Origin: Lachnospiraceae bacterium
GTDB taxonomy: Bacteria > Bacillota > Clostridia > Lachnospirales > Lachnospiraceae
NCBI GenBank assembly: GCA_021199405.1
Contig: JAJQID010000077.1
Coordinates: forward strand, 1-15,124
DNA: 15,124 nt
Reading direction: 5' to 3'
Shown: positions 14,607-15,124 of the stretch, piece by piece
How the letters are laid out: each line of letters starts with the position of its first letter
Position numbering within the stretch: the first letter of the stretch is position 1
Notes under the pieces: model-generated
Told to the model about the DNA's origin: nothing
The model's database searches: none
What the model saw: the letters and a program-made list of their open reading frames with translations, nothing else
Translations under genes and position numbers: made by a program

Positions 14607-15124
14607 ATGTTTGATCATATGCCAAAGACGAAGCATATTACTGAATACAGAACCTACAGCCTGGATCCGCGTTTTCCCATGCTGCTGCTTTTAGATGGAA
14701 AGCAGTGGGAAATTTCGGACGTTCCCAGCGACCGGCTGCATTTCCATAACTGTATGGAGATCGGCGTCTGCCGCAAGGGCAGCGGCTATATGAAATTTCG
14801 CGGAGAGAAGCTCCGCTTTCACGAGGGAGACGTCACTGTCATTCCCGAAAATATTCCCCACACCACCTGCTCCGACCCCGGCACCTCCAGCTACTGGTCC
14901 TATCTGATGTTCAATCCCTGGGGGTTCTTTAAGGGGATCCTGCCGATTACCAACAGGGATTACAATTTATCAACTCTTCCTCTGGAAAGCTTCCGTTTTA
15001 TCCTGCGGCAGAGCGACAATCCAAAAATTCTGAGCCTTGCTCTCTCCGCTGTCCAGGAGCTGACCGAAAAGCACACCGGATACGATGTCAGCGCAAAGGG
15101 ACTTCTGCTGGCTCTGTATATGGA
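14607..15124 (+). CDS. AraC-family transcriptional regulator, N-terminal part
   Basis: An open frame of 172 codons runs off the right edge. The visible part is a cupin sugar-binding domain: HFHNCMEIGVCRKGSGYMKF, then FHEGDVTVIPENIPHT near residues 70-85, then YWSYLMFNP, all typical of AraC-type ligand domains in Clostridia. The C-terminal helix-turn-helix pair lies outside the window. It is divergent from the CUT1 importer operon, the usual place for a local regulator that senses an imported sugar. The start at 14607 is set by an in-frame stop at 14601; Met at 14619 is an alternative. Direct repeats in the shared upstream region may be its sites. Confidence 0.9.
   Translation, partial: MFDHMPKTKHITEYRTYSLDPRFPMLLLLDGKQWEISDVPSDRLHFHNCMEIGVCRKGSGYMKFRGEKLRFHEGDVTVIPENIPHTTCSDPGTSSYWSYLMFNPWGFFKGILPITNRDYNLSTLPLESFRFILRQSDNPKILSLALSAVQELTEKHTGYDVSAKGLLLALYM

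Overview
The window looks like part of a Gram-positive gut-type Clostridia chromosome, probably Lachnospiraceae. This is inferred from strong AGGAGG-type ribosome sites, an AgrA/AgrC-like LytTR/GHKL pair, a CUT1 sugar importer without its own ATPase, and GH51/GH105/GH112 carbohydrate enzymes. All complete genes lie on the minus strand; only the truncated AraC-type regulator at the right edge is on the plus strand. No rRNA, tRNA, CRISPR array or insertion sequence was seen.

Right half (about 14.6 kb down to 5.4 kb): a glycan-use locus. An AraC-family regulator (14607 onward, cut by the window end) diverges from a CUT1 importer: an LplB-like permease, an LplC/YtcP-like permease and a large serine-linker lipoprotein with both a twin-arginine motif and a lipobox. 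After a terminator, a second operon with a near-consensus promoter encodes GH105 (unsaturated rhamnogalacturonyl hydrolase), GH112 (beta-galactoside phosphorylase) and GH51 (alpha-L-arabinofuranosidase), ending at a perfect 14-bp-stem terminator. None of the three enzymes has a signal peptide, so imported oligosaccharides would be cut inside the cell. The set fits rhamnogalacturonan-I fragments with galactose and arabinose decorations: GH51 removes arabinose, GH112 phosphorolyses Gal-Rha to Gal-1-phosphate, and GH105 removes the unsaturated uronic acid left by a lyase. The gene set resembles the Bacillus subtilis YtcQ-YteP-YtcP/YteR system.

Middle (5.4-3.5 kb): an SsuB/SsuC (NitT/TauT-type) ATPase and permease pair without a solute-binding protein, followed by a terminator.

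Left part (3.5 kb to 1): a LytTR response regulator and an AgrC-like GHKL kinase. The kinase is split by a frame change between its sixth and seventh membrane segments. Three 22-bp-phased repeats upstream of the regulator look like LytTR operator boxes. Downstream, a 406-residue partial protein of uncertain function runs off the left edge; its N-terminus resembles proteins I associate with phage-tail or contractile-injection gene clusters.
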